Origin: Candidatus Gastranaerophilales bacterium
GTDB taxonomy: Bacteria; Cyanobacteriota; Vampirovibrionia; Gastranaerophilales; Gastranaerophilaceae
Direction: 5' to 3'
Assembly: GCA_947624685.1 (NCBI GenBank)
Contig: CANQLJ010000016.1
Coordinates: 1-37,584 of the forward strand
DNA: 37,584 nt
Made by a program: the position numbers and the translations under genes. The notes below the pieces were generated by a model. The model was given only the letters and a program-made list of their open reading frames with translations, searched no databases and had not been told where the DNA came from. The stretch's first letter is position 1, and each line of letters starts with the position of its first letter. Shown piece by piece: positions 16,008-25,209 of this stretch.

Positions 16008-17498
16008 TTATTTTATCAACTCTATTGTCTTTGTATTTTCATATTTTAATACAGAAATTTTATAATTGCATTCAATTGCAAACTCAGGGTTAATATATGC
16101 CCTTTGTTCATTTTTGAGGGTGTTATTTAGCATCGATTTAGAATTTAAAAATTCAATTAATTTATCTGTTTCATTAACTAAACTCATTGGCATGTTTTTA
16201 ATCGTTGCCATAGCTTTAATTATATTTTCTTTTGAAGCACCGTTTAAAAGGTTTTGATAAATCGCACTTGCAAGCTTGTTCATCGTATAAATCGTGAAAG
16301 TTTTTGTATCGATTACATTTGTAATATCAAATGTCGTATCGATTAAAAGTTCATCTAATTCATTACAAACGGTGTTTTTATGTTGATAATTTTTCAAAAA
16401 TTGCCTTAAAAATTCGGTATTTCTTTCTATGTCATTACAGAGATTAATTTTATAGAAAGGAAAGTCTTTAACCATATCAAAAAGTTTTTTTATAACGCAA
16501 GAGTCGTTTATATCTTGCATTTGACAAACTGTCGATTGAATCAATTGTACGATGGCTCTGCCTTTTTCTTCTTTTGAACATTCACGGATGCTCGGATCTT
16601 TATCTGAGACTATCTCAGGAAACATACAGAATTTAATAGGATAGTTCTTTTTAAATCTATCGTGGAAGTTTTTTATGCTTATAACGTATTTATCTTTCCT
16701 TGCATTGTTAAAAAGGAATCTTGAATCTTTAAGCTCGTCAAATAATTCGTTATACATTCTTGGGGATAAAGTAATTATTGAATAAATCGGATGAGCATAA
16801 AGAGAATCGTCTTTTTTTTGAAGCGTTAAATAATCATCACTTACATATTCAAAACCTCTCATCATAGATAACACCGTGAGAGTGGATTTTCCTCTTTGGC
16901 CTCGTGCACAAAATAAGATTCCGTTATCATTAAAACCTATTGAAGCACCATGGACCATATTAGTATTATTTGATTTCAATATTCTGTTAAAATGCTGAAC
17001 AAAGATATGCCCTTCTTTAATTATTTCTTCGGGGTCTAAATCTTTTGTGGCATAATAATAGGTATTATTTTCCGCATCAATTGCACTAAATATATGATTC
17101 CAAAGAGTGTTTGAAATTATGGGATTAATTTTAGAATAATCTTGATCAAAGACAAATAATTCAACCCCTTTTGTCTTGCTTGCAATCATTTGCACTCTTA
17201 ATTTGATGTTCTTTTTAGGGTCAGCTTTGTCAGTTATGTTGCCCACAAAAAGGTCAATATCTTTTTCATGCCAGATTTTTAAAGTCGCATCAAATTTTTC
17301 GCAATTGTCTTTTAGAACATAATCAAGCTGTTTTTCAACCAAATGGATAAAATCTTTTGAATAACAGATTAATTTAACGATTTTTACTCCCAAATCGAGA
17401 TATTTAACGTATTGTTGTTTATAATTTGTTTCTAAATAATTATCAAGATTTAAGAACATTTGTCTTTTTTCTTCTTTAGTCGGATTATCAATTCTCAC
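16008..17498 (-). CDS. HPr kinase-related protein with C-terminal PqqD-like domain
   Basis: 496 aa. Residues ~190-300 carry an HprK-like P-loop: ILFCARGQRGKST (Gly200 to Thr206), a following FEYVSDDYLTL (Asp pair as in HprK Walker B) and HPIYSIITLSP. True HprK has a different, shorter N-terminus; here ~185 residues of unknown fold precede the kinase part. Residues ~385-465 look like a second PqqD domain (FDITNVIDTKTFTIYTMNK, YQNLLNGASKENIIKAM). Relatives of this kinase phosphorylate lasso peptides in some bacteria; in glycan loci the target is unknown. It sits 11 bp from the PqqD gene and 9 bp from the nucleotidyltransferase gene, as a unit. Confidence 0.75.
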   Translation of the reverse strand: MRIDNPTKEEKRQMFLNLDNYLETNYKQQYVKYLDLGVKIVKLICYSKDFIHLVEKQLDYVLKDNCEKFDATLKIWHEKDIDLFVGNITDKADPKKNIKLRVQMIASKTKGVELFVFDQDYSKINPIISNTLWNHIFSAIDAENNTYYYATKDLDPEEIIKEGHIFVQHFNRILKSNNTNMVHGASIGFNDNGILFCARGQRGKSTLTVLSMMRGFEYVSDDYLTLQKKDDSLYAHPIYSIITLSPRMYNELFDELKDSRFLFNNARKDKYVISIKNFHDRFKKNYPIKFCMFPEIVSDKDPSIRECSKEEKGRAIVQLIQSTVCQMQDINDSCVIKKLFDMVKDFPFYKINLCNDIERNTEFLRQFLKNYQHKNTVCNELDELLIDTTFDITNVIDTKTFTIYTMNKLASAIYQNLLNGASKENIIKAMATIKNMPMSLVNETDKLIEFLNSKSMLNNTLKNEQRAYINPEFAIECNYKISVLKYENTKTIELIK

Positions 17499-17507
17499 GG
17501 CTTTATT

Positions 17508-18698
17508 TTACGCTCCTATATAGTGTTTTTCATTGAATTTTAATATCATTCTTGCCATAGCAGGATTTTTTCGAAATAGCGAAAGTTTTAAAATGAAATA
17601 CTTGGGTTTCAATTTAAGATACTGTTTAAAATTATCAAAACTGTTGAATATATCTTTGATTTTCAGATTATGGCCTTTTTGTTTCATATTCCAGAGGAAA
17701 AACCTTTGATATGTTAAAAGTGTGCAATAATTATTCACCTCTTTTTCAAAAAGCTTGTCTTTTTGAAGCTTTTCGGGCAAAAGATTTTCGACAAGCTTGT
17801 TTATGAATTTTACGGCAAAACAAAACTGAAGCTGGGTTTTTGTTTTTTTGACATTTTCTATAACAATATCCCAATTAAAATCTTCTTTAGATTCAAGAAG
17901 ATATTTAACATCAAACAAAGTGAACAACACTCCATGCCAGCTTGTTTTGTTGGTCAAGTTCCTTGTTAAATTGACAAGAGAAATAAACAATAAATCTTCA
18001 TTAGAAGGAACAAAAGTCTCTATTTCAAAAACTTTTTCTTTTCTTGCTCTTTTAAATAAATCATCGTTAATACTTTTTTCACATCCCGTATCCATATAGA
18101 TATATTTATGAATATCCATAATTCCTTCATCGAAATCTTTAGGGTGTAAATCGGTGCTATGAATGTCAAAATCGCAATCATAGCCCATTTTTAGAGCAAT
18201 TTGACCCGCTTTTTCATAGTCTTTTTCTCGAACCAATATGTCAATATCTCCCATTACACGGGAAAATTCCGGACGAAGATACTTCATTGCCCCGCCTTTA
18301 AAGATTAATACTTCAATATTTTCTTTTTGAAGTTCGTGACAAATTTTTATATAATGCGAAATTAATTTCATGTTTTGAAATTTATAATAGTTTAAAAGCC
18401 CTCTTAATCTTGGGCCGACATAATCGGGATAATAAAGATTAGGATAAAGTTTCATAAAATAAGAAAGCATCAAAGATTTTGCACTTCCTTTAACTTCAAT
18501 ATCCCAATCTTTTAATATATCATCGAGCTGCTGCTGGGTAGGGTTTTTTGAAAATGCCATTTTAATTAATTTTTCATCATTTTGGCTCATAAGCTCGGAT
18601 TTAAAACCCTCAATAAGCCAATCTACAATATTATCGGGCGAAAAATTGCTTTGGTTATTTTTTATTAATTTTAAAATATTACATTTATCTTCTAACAT
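17508..18698 (-). CDS. NTP_transf_5-type nucleotidyltransferase
   Basis: 396 aa from ATG at 18698, 4 bp after the GT2 stop; a longer frame to 18737 would overlap that gene by 35 bp. IEVLIFKGGAMKYL (~128-141) and RVMGDIDILV (147-156) are the nucleotidyltransferase-fold motifs of the PF14907 type, with two metal Asp (DID). The HKYI after them fits too. In lasso-peptide clusters, this family works beside an HprK-like kinase to extend phosphate or nucleotide groups; here it pairs with HprK-like and PqqD-like genes in a glycan operon. Cytoplasmic, no membrane segments seen. Confidence 0.78.
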   Translation of the reverse strand: MLEDKCNILKLIKNNQSNFSPDNIVDWLIEGFKSELMSQNDEKLIKMAFSKNPTQQQLDDILKDWDIEVKGSAKSLMLSYFMKLYPNLYYPDYVGPRLRGLLNYYKFQNMKLISHYIKICHELQKENIEVLIFKGGAMKYLRPEFSRVMGDIDILVREKDYEKAGQIALKMGYDCDFDIHSTDLHPKDFDEGIMDIHKYIYMDTGCEKSINDDLFKRARKEKVFEIETFVPSNEDLLFISLVNLTRNLTNKTSWHGVLFTLFDVKYLLESKEDFNWDIVIENVKKTKTQLQFCFAVKFINKLVENLLPEKLQKDKLFEKEVNNYCTLLTYQRFFLWNMKQKGHNLKIKDIFNSFDNFKQYLKLKPKYFILKLSLFRKNPAMARMILKFNEKHYIGA

Positions 18699-18702
18699 AG
18701 CG

Positions 18703-19650
18703 TTATATCTTTTTCTCCATAATCTTAATGAATCCAAATAGATAATATTTGGCGGTTTTTAAGCTTTCTTTTTTAATTATAAGAGGAAAACAACTGCAGG
18801 GAAAATGCCCTTTGACAGCCCAGAATTGCTTATCTTTAATATCGGCGTTATTTTCTTTCAAAAATTTCAACACTTCTTGGCATGCTCTTTGTTTATCAAT
18901 TTTTGTTTTTTTAAGATGAGTTTTTTTCTTGTTATTAACTGTTGAATCGGGGTTTCTGAAATAATAATAGTTTATATCAGGTACACTTACCATTGCATCA
19001 GAATAATAAAGCGCTTGGATTGTATATAATTTATCTTCGCAATAGACATCTTCAGGCCAAACAATATTGTTTTTTTCAAGCATTTGCCTTCTGTAGATTT
19101 TATTTGTGGGGCAAGGGTTTTTTGCCTGATTAGACAGGTCAATTTTATCCTGCAGAGATTTAACAAAAGTCTCTTTTTTAATATTCAGTCGGTATTTTGT
19201 TTTTCCGTTTCCGATTCGAACGTTTGTGGCAAGAGCTATGTCGCAATCGTATTTCTTTGCGGCATTATATAATTTTTCAAAATAATCTAAATCCACCCAA
19301 TCATCGGAATCAACATAACCGATATATTCGCCTTTGGCAATTTTTAGAGCGGAATTTCTTGCGGCTCCTTGTTTTTTGTTTTCACTATGAAAGATGACTT
19401 TTATTCTTTTATCGTATTTTACAAAAATATCTAAAATATCTTTTGTCCCGTCACTTGAAGCATCATCAACAACAATTATTTCAATATCTTTTAAAGTCTG
19501 CTTTAAAAGCGAAAATAAACACTTTGCAATATATTTTTCACTGTTATAAGCAGGGACGATTATTGATACCTTTGGATAATCAATACCTTCAAAACATCCG
19601 ATTTTTTCTAATTTTGATATAATATCTTTTTTACTCAGATTCATTTCCAT
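18703..19650 (-). CDS. Family 2 glycosyltransferase
   Basis: 315 aa from ATG at 19650 (MEMNLSKKD); the frame is open to another ATG at 19674 and also has one at 19644, so the exact start is unsure. VSIIVPAYNSEKYIAKCLFS, VVDDASSDGTKDIL, KQGAARNSALKIAKGEYI, YVDSDDWVDLDYF and the acid in YCEDKLY are complete GT2 signatures. The end is KYYLFGFIKIMEKKI, one of several copies of a hydrophobic [YF]xLFGF motif in this island. Located between LicD and the nucleotidyltransferase; a 130-bp noncoding gap precedes it. Confidence 0.85.
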   Translation of the reverse strand: MEMNLSKKDIISKLEKIGCFEGIDYPKVSIIVPAYNSEKYIAKCLFSLLKQTLKDIEIIVVDDASSDGTKDILDIFVKYDKRIKVIFHSENKKQGAARNSALKIAKGEYIGYVDSDDWVDLDYFEKLYNAAKKYDCDIALATNVRIGNGKTKYRLNIKKETFVKSLQDKIDLSNQAKNPCPTNKIYRRQMLEKNNIVWPEDVYCEDKLYTIQALYYSDAMVSVPDINYYYFRNPDSTVNNKKKTHLKKTKIDKQRACQEVLKFLKENNADIKDKQFWAVKGHFPCSCFPLIIKKESLKTAKYYLFGFIKIMEKKI

Positions 19651-19780
19651 TTTAATAATTCTCAAGATGACCATCTGACGAATTTTATCTTTAGCCAGGT
19701 AGTTTAAATTCCGCTTAATGATAATCTACCATAAACAAAGAATTATTGATAGAATTATTAAAAAAATGAAATATTTTGTA

Positions 19781-20851
19781 TCAAAATTCCATAAAAATCT
19801 CATCAATTTCTTTGGCATTTTTTTCGATAAATTCTTCGTCAAATGTATCTTTTATGGACCTATGGGCGGCAAGTGTATTTGGATAATCAAGATAATTGCC
19901 ATAGAAAAAATTTAGGTGTTTTTCGGTATTATTCGGAACATATAAATTATATCCTTCAAAAGGAAGCCTTTTTAGAGGAAAAATATCATCATAATTTACA
20001 AATCTTTTTCTGAATGGCAAAAATTCATAGTTTGTTATAATTGTATTACCGCACCCGCCATATTCTTCTATGGGCGAAGGGGTTTTATTATCAAGAATAA
20101 TTTCTTTTACAATATCATTTTCTATATTCATTAATGACTTGATTTTACCTGACATATAATCGGGAAAATAATTGTTATAAAATATATCTTGAGCTTTTTT
20201 GATTTTTTCTAAAACCATATCTTGATCTTGTTTTGAAACGATTGGTTTATAAAATCTGTCATAAGGGAATATATCAATTTGCCAGAGGCTTTTAATCACT
20301 CTGTTACAAACAACATATTTATAACCGTAACCTTCATTAAACAAAAAACCGTATTTTGAAAGTTCATCTTTTAATATCGGCCAAGCTTCAATTAAATCTT
20401 CTCTCAACATTGCAATATCTATATCATCATCCCAAGGGATAAAGCCTTTGTGTCTGTATGCACCGAGCAGTGTGCCCGAATCAAGCCAATATTTAAACCC
20501 ATGGGCTTCAAGGATGCTTGTTACAATTTTGAGGATTTTTGCATCAGCGAGCTGGTATCTTCTGACCTTGCCTTTTAGGGGTTTAATATCTCTTATATCT
20601 ACATTGTTTTTGATATAATCGAGCAATTCTTTATTTTTTTCATAAGTAAGGTAATATTTTTTATAGATTTTTCTATAGTTTCTGTATTTGAATTTAAAAA
20701 ATAAAATCTTTAAAAAATAATCTTCGTCATTTCTTTCATAAACAAATAACCAACTCTTTTTAATTCGTATCCTCAGCCCAAAAACTATAAAAAGAAAATG
20801 TTTTGGGGTAAGTTTTATTGCAAATATATTTTCTAATATTTTTTTAATCAT
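19781..20851 (-). CDS. LicD-family phospho-/phosphono-transferase
   Basis: 356 aa. Residues 121-150 carry the LicD nucleotidyltransferase-fold core: YWLDSGTLLGAYRHKG then FIPWDDDIDIAM. LicD enzymes move phosphocholine or related CMP-activated headgroups onto cell-surface sugars. Because the operon starts with phosphonate biosynthesis genes including a cytidylyltransferase-like domain, the natural guess is transfer of a CMP-activated phosphonate to the glycan (inference). The N-terminus (FLFIVFGLRIRIKK, then basic and aromatic stretches) may touch the membrane. It overlaps the 84-aa gene upstream by 8 nt. Confidence 0.87.
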   Translation of the reverse strand: MIKKILENIFAIKLTPKHFLFIVFGLRIRIKKSWLFVYERNDEDYFLKILFFKFKYRNYRKIYKKYYLTYEKNKELLDYIKNNVDIRDIKPLKGKVRRYQLADAKILKIVTSILEAHGFKYWLDSGTLLGAYRHKGFIPWDDDIDIAMLREDLIEAWPILKDELSKYGFLFNEGYGYKYVVCNRVIKSLWQIDIFPYDRFYKPIVSKQDQDMVLEKIKKAQDIFYNNYFPDYMSGKIKSLMNIENDIVKEIILDNKTPSPIEEYGGCGNTIITNYEFLPFRKRFVNYDDIFPLKRLPFEGYNLYVPNNTEKHLNFFYGNYLDYPNTLAAHRSIKDTFDEEFIEKNAKEIDEIFMEF

Positions 20852-21098
20852 AGCACCCTTTTAAACAACCTTTAATTTTTTCATTATATTTTTTAACATC
20901 ATCAATTGAAGCTACTTCAAGAATTTCTTTTAGAATTTCTAAATCGTCATAGCATTGCTTAGATTCTCTGTAGTGTAATTTATATATATTTTTATATCTT
21001 ATAAATTTAATTGTTTTATTAAACAGCCTTAGTTCATAATAGTTTGGGGTTTCAATCCAGCTGAAATTTTTTCTTTTTCTTTTATTTTCCGTATTCAT
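20844..21098 (-). CDS. Small basic protein of unknown function
   Basis: 84 aa, translationally overlapped with LicD (8 nt) and 42 bp after the phosphonate fusion gene. No family recognised. It has YELRLFNKTIKFIRYKN near the middle, which resembles the LF-type motif found at the N-termini of LicD and FkbM here, and a Cys pair at the end (GCLKGC). It might be a split-off N-terminal piece of a LicD-type or GT-type protein. No strong ribosome site. Likely real because of the tight packing. Confidence 0.55.
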   Translation of the reverse strand: MNTENKRKRKNFSWIETPNYYELRLFNKTIKFIRYKNIYKLHYRESKQCYDDLEILKEILEVASIDDVKKYNEKIKGCLKGCYD

Positions 21099-21140
21099 TT
21101 TTATTTAATAAGCCCTCATTTAATTATCCAAACGCCGCTT

Positions 21141-23282
21141 TTATATCCAAAACAAATCCATATTAACCTTAACAGGGTTATTTTTCAACCTCTCCATATT
21201 CACAGCATTTTTTAAAAAGTCTTTATCTATGATATTTAATTTTGAAAAATCATATTCAATATCTAATTTATCTAAAAGATTCTGCCAATAGAGCGTAAAA
21301 TCATCTGTTTCAAGAATATTTAATATTTCTTTCATCGTATTTTTAACATATTCAACCCCTCTTTTATCAATGCAATTTTGATTATTTACGCTGTAGTTTT
21401 GAATGAATAAATCTTTCATTGATAATGAAACGCTATGGCCATGGGGGATATTGTATTTTGTGGTAATTGCATACGATAGCGCATGGGCTGCTGTTGTTCT
21501 TGAGATATTTATGGCTTTGCCTGATAAATTAGCGGCTTTCATCATAATTTGCGCGTTTAATCCTTCATTTACGTAAGAGATGATATTACCCTTACATAGT
21601 TTAATAGCTTCTTTTGCGTAATTTTTACTTTCTATAGTTGAACCTACGGCCCAGAAGCTTTCAAGCGCCTGACAAAAAGTATCGAGTGCGCCACAGGCTC
21701 TTAAGTATCTTGGGTTATCTAAAACAAATTGACAATCAACAATAGCGCAATCGGGCAGAATCGTTTTATCATCAAGCGAAATTTTTTTACCCTCTTTATA
21801 TAAAACCGCAAATTGTGTAGCTTCAGAGCCTGTTGCGCAAGTTGTCGGAATTGCGATTAATTTTGCATTTGTTTTTGTATAATATTTATATGCTTTTGCA
21901 AAATCAATGACGCTTCCGCCGCCAATAGCCGCAATTGTGTCATAATTAAATTTTATTTTTTCTATTGCAATTTTTAGCTCTTCTTCTTTGGGGTTTGTTG
22001 TAAAATCGTTGTAATAAAAAACATCAAACCCACTGAGTTCTTTTTGAACTATGTTTTTTATTTTTTCAAAAGATTTTTTGCCCCTGAAAACAAGAACTGA
22101 TTTTGTGTTATATGATTTTAAAACCGAAGGAAGCATATTTATTGCGCCATCATATACAAAACTTATTTGATTTAAGTTATCCATAAATATTTCTTTATTT
22201 TCGACAGGTTTTTCTTTGGGCCTTCCCAGGTCTTTTCTTGCGCCGCATTTGACTTTTATTTCTAAAAGCGCACAGCCGTCGTATTTTATAAAATCATCTA
22301 AAACACTATTTAATTCATTTTTTGTTTGAGCGCAAAAGGCTTTTTTATATCCGCAATTAAGCGCAATATTAGTTACGGAAGAATTATTGATAACGGTCGG
22401 TTGAGAGCCGACGGAATCATGCGCTTGGTTATTAAATACGATATGTTTAAAATTATTCAATTTTTTTGATGCAATGACACAAATAGCTCCCATATGCATC
22501 AAAAACGCTCCGTCTCCATCAAAACAAAAGACGTTTCTGTTTGGTTTATTAATGGCTATTGCAAGCGCAATTGAAGAAGCATGGCCCATTGAACCCACGG
22601 TTAGAAAATCATATTTATGGGATTGATTTAATTTTTCTCTGATTTCATAGACTTCTCTTGAAATTTGGCCCGTCGTAGAAACAATTACATCATTAATTGA
22701 AAGCGATTTTATAACACTTTCGATTGCTTCTTCACGGCTCAATTCAAAGTTATTTTGTCTTTTTGTTTGAAGCTCATATTTTTCAAACGTTCCTTTTTTA
22801 ACTATAAAAGCGTAGGGCTTTTTTGTTTCTTTCATATAGTTTATTGCTTTTTCAATTTTTGTTTTTGCTTCATTTACACTATCGGGTAATATCGAATATT
22901 CTATCCCCATTGCTTCAAGCAGCTTATTTGTTACTTTTCCTTGTTTAATGTGCTGGGGTTCATCTTTTATACCGGGTTCGCCGCGCCAACCTATTAACAT
23001 TAAAACGGGGATATTATAGACTTCTTCATCAATCAAAGATAAAAGCGGATTAACGCAATTTCCGAGTCCGGAATTTTGCATATAAACGCAGGAAATTTCT
23101 CCCGTCGAAAGATAACACCCCGCAGCAAGAGCGATAGCGTTTCCTTCGTTTGCCGTAATTGTATGATTCAAGCTATAATCGCTTATATAGGCGCAAAAAT
23201 CCTTTAATAAACTATCGGGAACGCCCATAAAAGAATTAATATTATTTTCTTTTAATATGTTAAACAGCTCACCTGGCTTCAT
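21141..23282 (-). CDS. Phosphonopyruvate decarboxylase fused to iron-type alcohol dehydrogenase
   Basis: 713 aa. Residues 1-~365: thiamine-diphosphate phosphonopyruvate decarboxylase ([53 protein letters not shown], and [11 protein letters not shown] for ThDP/Mg). Residues ~370-713: group III iron-type alcohol dehydrogenase ([51 protein letters not shown] with metal His). The first converts phosphonopyruvate to phosphonoacetaldehyde; the second most likely reduces it to 2-hydroxyethylphosphonate. Fusing both avoids release of the aldehyde. Its ATG overlaps the PEP mutase stop (ATGA). Confidence 0.88.
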   Translation of the reverse strand: MKPGELFNILKENNINSFMGVPDSLLKDFCAYISDYSLNHTITANEGNAIALAAGCYLSTGEISCVYMQNSGLGNCVNPLLSLIDEEVYNIPVLMLIGWRGEPGIKDEPQHIKQGKVTNKLLEAMGIEYSILPDSVNEAKTKIEKAINYMKETKKPYAFIVKKGTFEKYELQTKRQNNFELSREEAIESVIKSLSINDVIVSTTGQISREVYEIREKLNQSHKYDFLTVGSMGHASSIALAIAINKPNRNVFCFDGDGAFLMHMGAICVIASKKLNNFKHIVFNNQAHDSVGSQPTVINNSSVTNIALNCGYKKAFCAQTKNELNSVLDDFIKYDGCALLEIKVKCGARKDLGRPKEKPVENKEIFMDNLNQISFVYDGAINMLPSVLKSYNTKSVLVFRGKKSFEKIKNIVQKELSGFDVFYYNDFTTNPKEEELKIAIEKIKFNYDTIAAIGGGSVIDFAKAYKYYTKTNAKLIAIPTTCATGSEATQFAVLYKEGKKISLDDKTILPDCAIVDCQFVLDNPRYLRACGALDTFCQALESFWAVGSTIESKNYAKEAIKLCKGNIISYVNEGLNAQIMMKAANLSGKAINISRTTAAHALSYAITTKYNIPHGHSVSLSMKDLFIQNYSVNNQNCIDKRGVEYVKNTMKEILNILETDDFTLYWQNLLDKLDIEYDFSKLNIIDKDFLKNAVNMERLKNNPVKVNMDLFWI

Positions 23283-24599
23283 TTTGCCCCCGGAATCAGA
23301 GTTATAATATCTTTTATCTTCATACAGTATTTATCTGACGCTTCTTTAGACCTATGGTTTTCAAGGATGCTTTTTGCGGTATTAACCATAGCCGGATATG
23401 CCGAGCGCAAAAGGTGATTAGCGTAAATTACGATATTAACCCCGTTTTCAATAAGTTCTTTTTCATATACATCGCAATACGACGAAGGCACAACAACAAG
23501 AGGCTTTCTGTTTGGTAATTGATTATATAATTTACAAAATTGTTTAACTTCGTCAAATGTTTCTTTTCTTGAATGAATCATAATGCCGTCCGCTCCGGCA
23601 TCTAAATAGGCTTTTGCTCTTAAAATAGCGTCATCCATTCCTTTTTCCAAAATCAAACTTTCAATTCTTGCTATAATCATAAAGTTTTGAGTGATTTGAG
23701 CATGCTTTCCGGCTATGATTTTTTTGCAAAAATCTTCAATATTATCTTGATTTTGAACAACTTGATTACCGAATAGAGAATTTTTCTTTAAACCAATCTT
23801 ATCTTCAATGATAACGGCAGAAACACCCAAACGCTCAAGAGTCTTAACAGTGAAAACAAAATGTTCGACAGGCCCGCCGTTGTCGCCATCATAGATAATC
23901 GGTTTTGTTGTGACTTCTAAAATATCATTAAGCGCGGCCATTCTTGATGTCGTATCAAGATAGCCAATGTCGGGCCTTGCGCAAGCGGCACTTTGAGTAA
24001 GCGAAGAAATCCAAATGCCGTCAAATTCGATTTTTTTGCCGTTTTGTTCAACAAAAGTATTTTCGACAATCAATCCGCACAAGCCGTTATGGGCTTCCGA
24101 TATAACAACAAGGTCTTTTGAATCCAAAAGTCTTTTTAAGCGGTAACTTCTGATTTCGGGGGTTGTACCCACTTCTTTTAATATTGAATTTAATTTTGTG
24201 GAAGAAATTCCTTTTGTATAGGGTATGTCGATTACTTTTCCTCCCCATTCTTTCATTACTTCAAGGATTCTTGCTCTTGTTGAAGCTTGAACGCCTGTTT
24301 TCCAGTCGTCTCCGTGTAATACATAATCGGGCTTGATTTTTAATAAATTCGGTACGTAATCAAGAGTTTCCTGTGCAATTACTTCATCGACACCTTTAAC
24401 GTTTTCAACAATAACTTTCCTTTGTTCAAAGGACATGTAAGGTAGTCGTTTATAGCTTGCAATCGCTCTATCGGTCAAAAGACCAACTACTAAAGACCCC
24501 CCCCCCAACGGAATCTAAAATTTTTCTTGCTTCGCTGATGATATTTAAATGGCCCGGATGCAATAAATCTGCACTCATTGCAATATAAACTTTTTTCAT
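23279..24599 (-). CDS. Phosphoenolpyruvate mutase with N-terminal cytidylyltransferase-like domain; frame-broken by poly-G tract
   Basis: ATG at 24599. Residues 1-34 ([18 protein letters not shown], HxGH motif) begin a nucleotidyltransferase domain; G10 then shifts the frame to VFSSWSFDR-stop, so as written the product is 43 aa. With G9 it continues [19 protein letters not shown] and on to 439 aa. The rest of the cytidylyltransferase domain ([13 protein letters not shown]) leads into a PEP mutase barrel from ~150 ([24 protein letters not shown]) with the signature [10 protein letters not shown]. It makes the C-P bond of phosphonopyruvate, entry step for all the operon's phosphonate chemistry; the N-domain may make a CMP-phosphonate. 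Relatives usually have a much shorter loop where Gly32-34 lies, so the tract looks inserted. Residues downstream of the tract are intact, arguing for a switch rather than decay. Confidence 0.87.
24497..24506 (-). repeat. Poly-G tract (G10) in PEP mutase gene, out of frame as written
   Basis: Ten G on the coding strand at codons 32-35. G9 joins the HPGH half to the rest; G10 stops after nine more codons. Preceded by TCCGTT as in the AKR tract. Confidence 0.92.
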
Positions 24600-24654
24600 T
24601 ACTTTATAAAAACCTCTCAGCAAAACTATTTTTAAAATATCATCTTGTTTTAGC

Positions 24655-24660
24655 ATTATA
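24655..24660 (-). promoter_or_regulatory. Possible -10 box of the phosphonate/GT operon
   Basis: A consensus TATAAT on the minus strand in a 102-bp gap, giving a leader of about 48 nt to the ATG at 24599. No clear -35 at 17 bp; the region is very AT-rich, so this is weak. A GAGAGG stretch lies 13 nt before the ATG. Confidence 0.35.
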
Positions 24661-24701
24661 CAACAAAAATATAAAATATAATACATTGTTAAATTATATT
24701 G

Positions 24702-25058
24702 CTATTTAATTAAATTGGAAAGCTTAAGGCCTTTTTGAGCAAACTGCAAAGCCTCAAGATAATATTTCTTTTCAGCGTCCGATATTGCGCTATTTATAAT
24801 TTGTAATGATTTTAGAGTTATTTTATCGGGCATGGAAATATCTTCAAGCGAAATATCTTCAAAATTACGAATATCAAAATTGAAAATTTGAGCCAATTTT
24901 TTAATTATTTGATAATTGGGCATGTGATAGCCTTTTTCAATTCTTGACAAGTGTTTATTATCTATGCCGATTTTTTCCGCAAGCTGTTCTTGAGTCCAAC
25001 CTCTGGCTTTTCTCATTTTTTTAATTTTATAACCCAAATTTTCTTTATTTTCATTCAT
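24702..25058 (-). CDS. XRE-family transcriptional regulator
   Basis: 118 aa. Residues 8-62 are a Cro/C1-type helix-turn-helix: LGYKIKKMRKARGWTQEQLA, then KIGIDNKHLSRIEKGYHMPN, then IIKKLAQIFNF. The C-terminal ~50 residues are helical with no sensor domain that I know. It faces away from the plus-strand DHHW/MBOAT operon and stands just upstream of the phosphonate operon, so it is placed to control either or both (inference). Confidence 0.85.
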   Translation of the reverse strand: MNENKENLGYKIKKMRKARGWTQEQLAEKIGIDNKHLSRIEKGYHMPNYQIIKKLAQIFNFDIRNFEDISLEDISMPDKITLKSLQIINSAISDAEKKYYLEALQFAQKGLKLSNLIK

Positions 25059-25209
25059 AACAACTCGCTTTCTTTAATTTTCAATAAAAATTTCAAATAA
25101 AAAAACTTGAGAATAACGATTATTAAAATTAAAAAATTCTTGAAAAATGTAGAAAATAAAAAATGTTTATGCAAAAATTAAAACATTGTTTTAAATAAGG
25201 ATATTTTTG
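25059..25209. promoter_or_regulatory. Divergent intergenic region between XRE gene and DHHW gene
   Basis: 151 bp, extremely AT-rich. It must hold promoters for both sides. I see TTGAAA (25140-25145) on the plus strand without a good -10 at 17 bp, and a small perfect palindrome AATAA-CGA-TTATT (25112-25124) that could be an operator for the XRE protein. AAGG at 25197-25200 is the ribosome site of the DHHW gene. Confidence 0.35.

Noticed and set aside
24468-24686. A separate 72-aa protein starting at 24686
   Set aside because: It is the PEP mutase N-terminus with an upstream in-frame extension over the likely promoter, ended by the out-of-frame tract.
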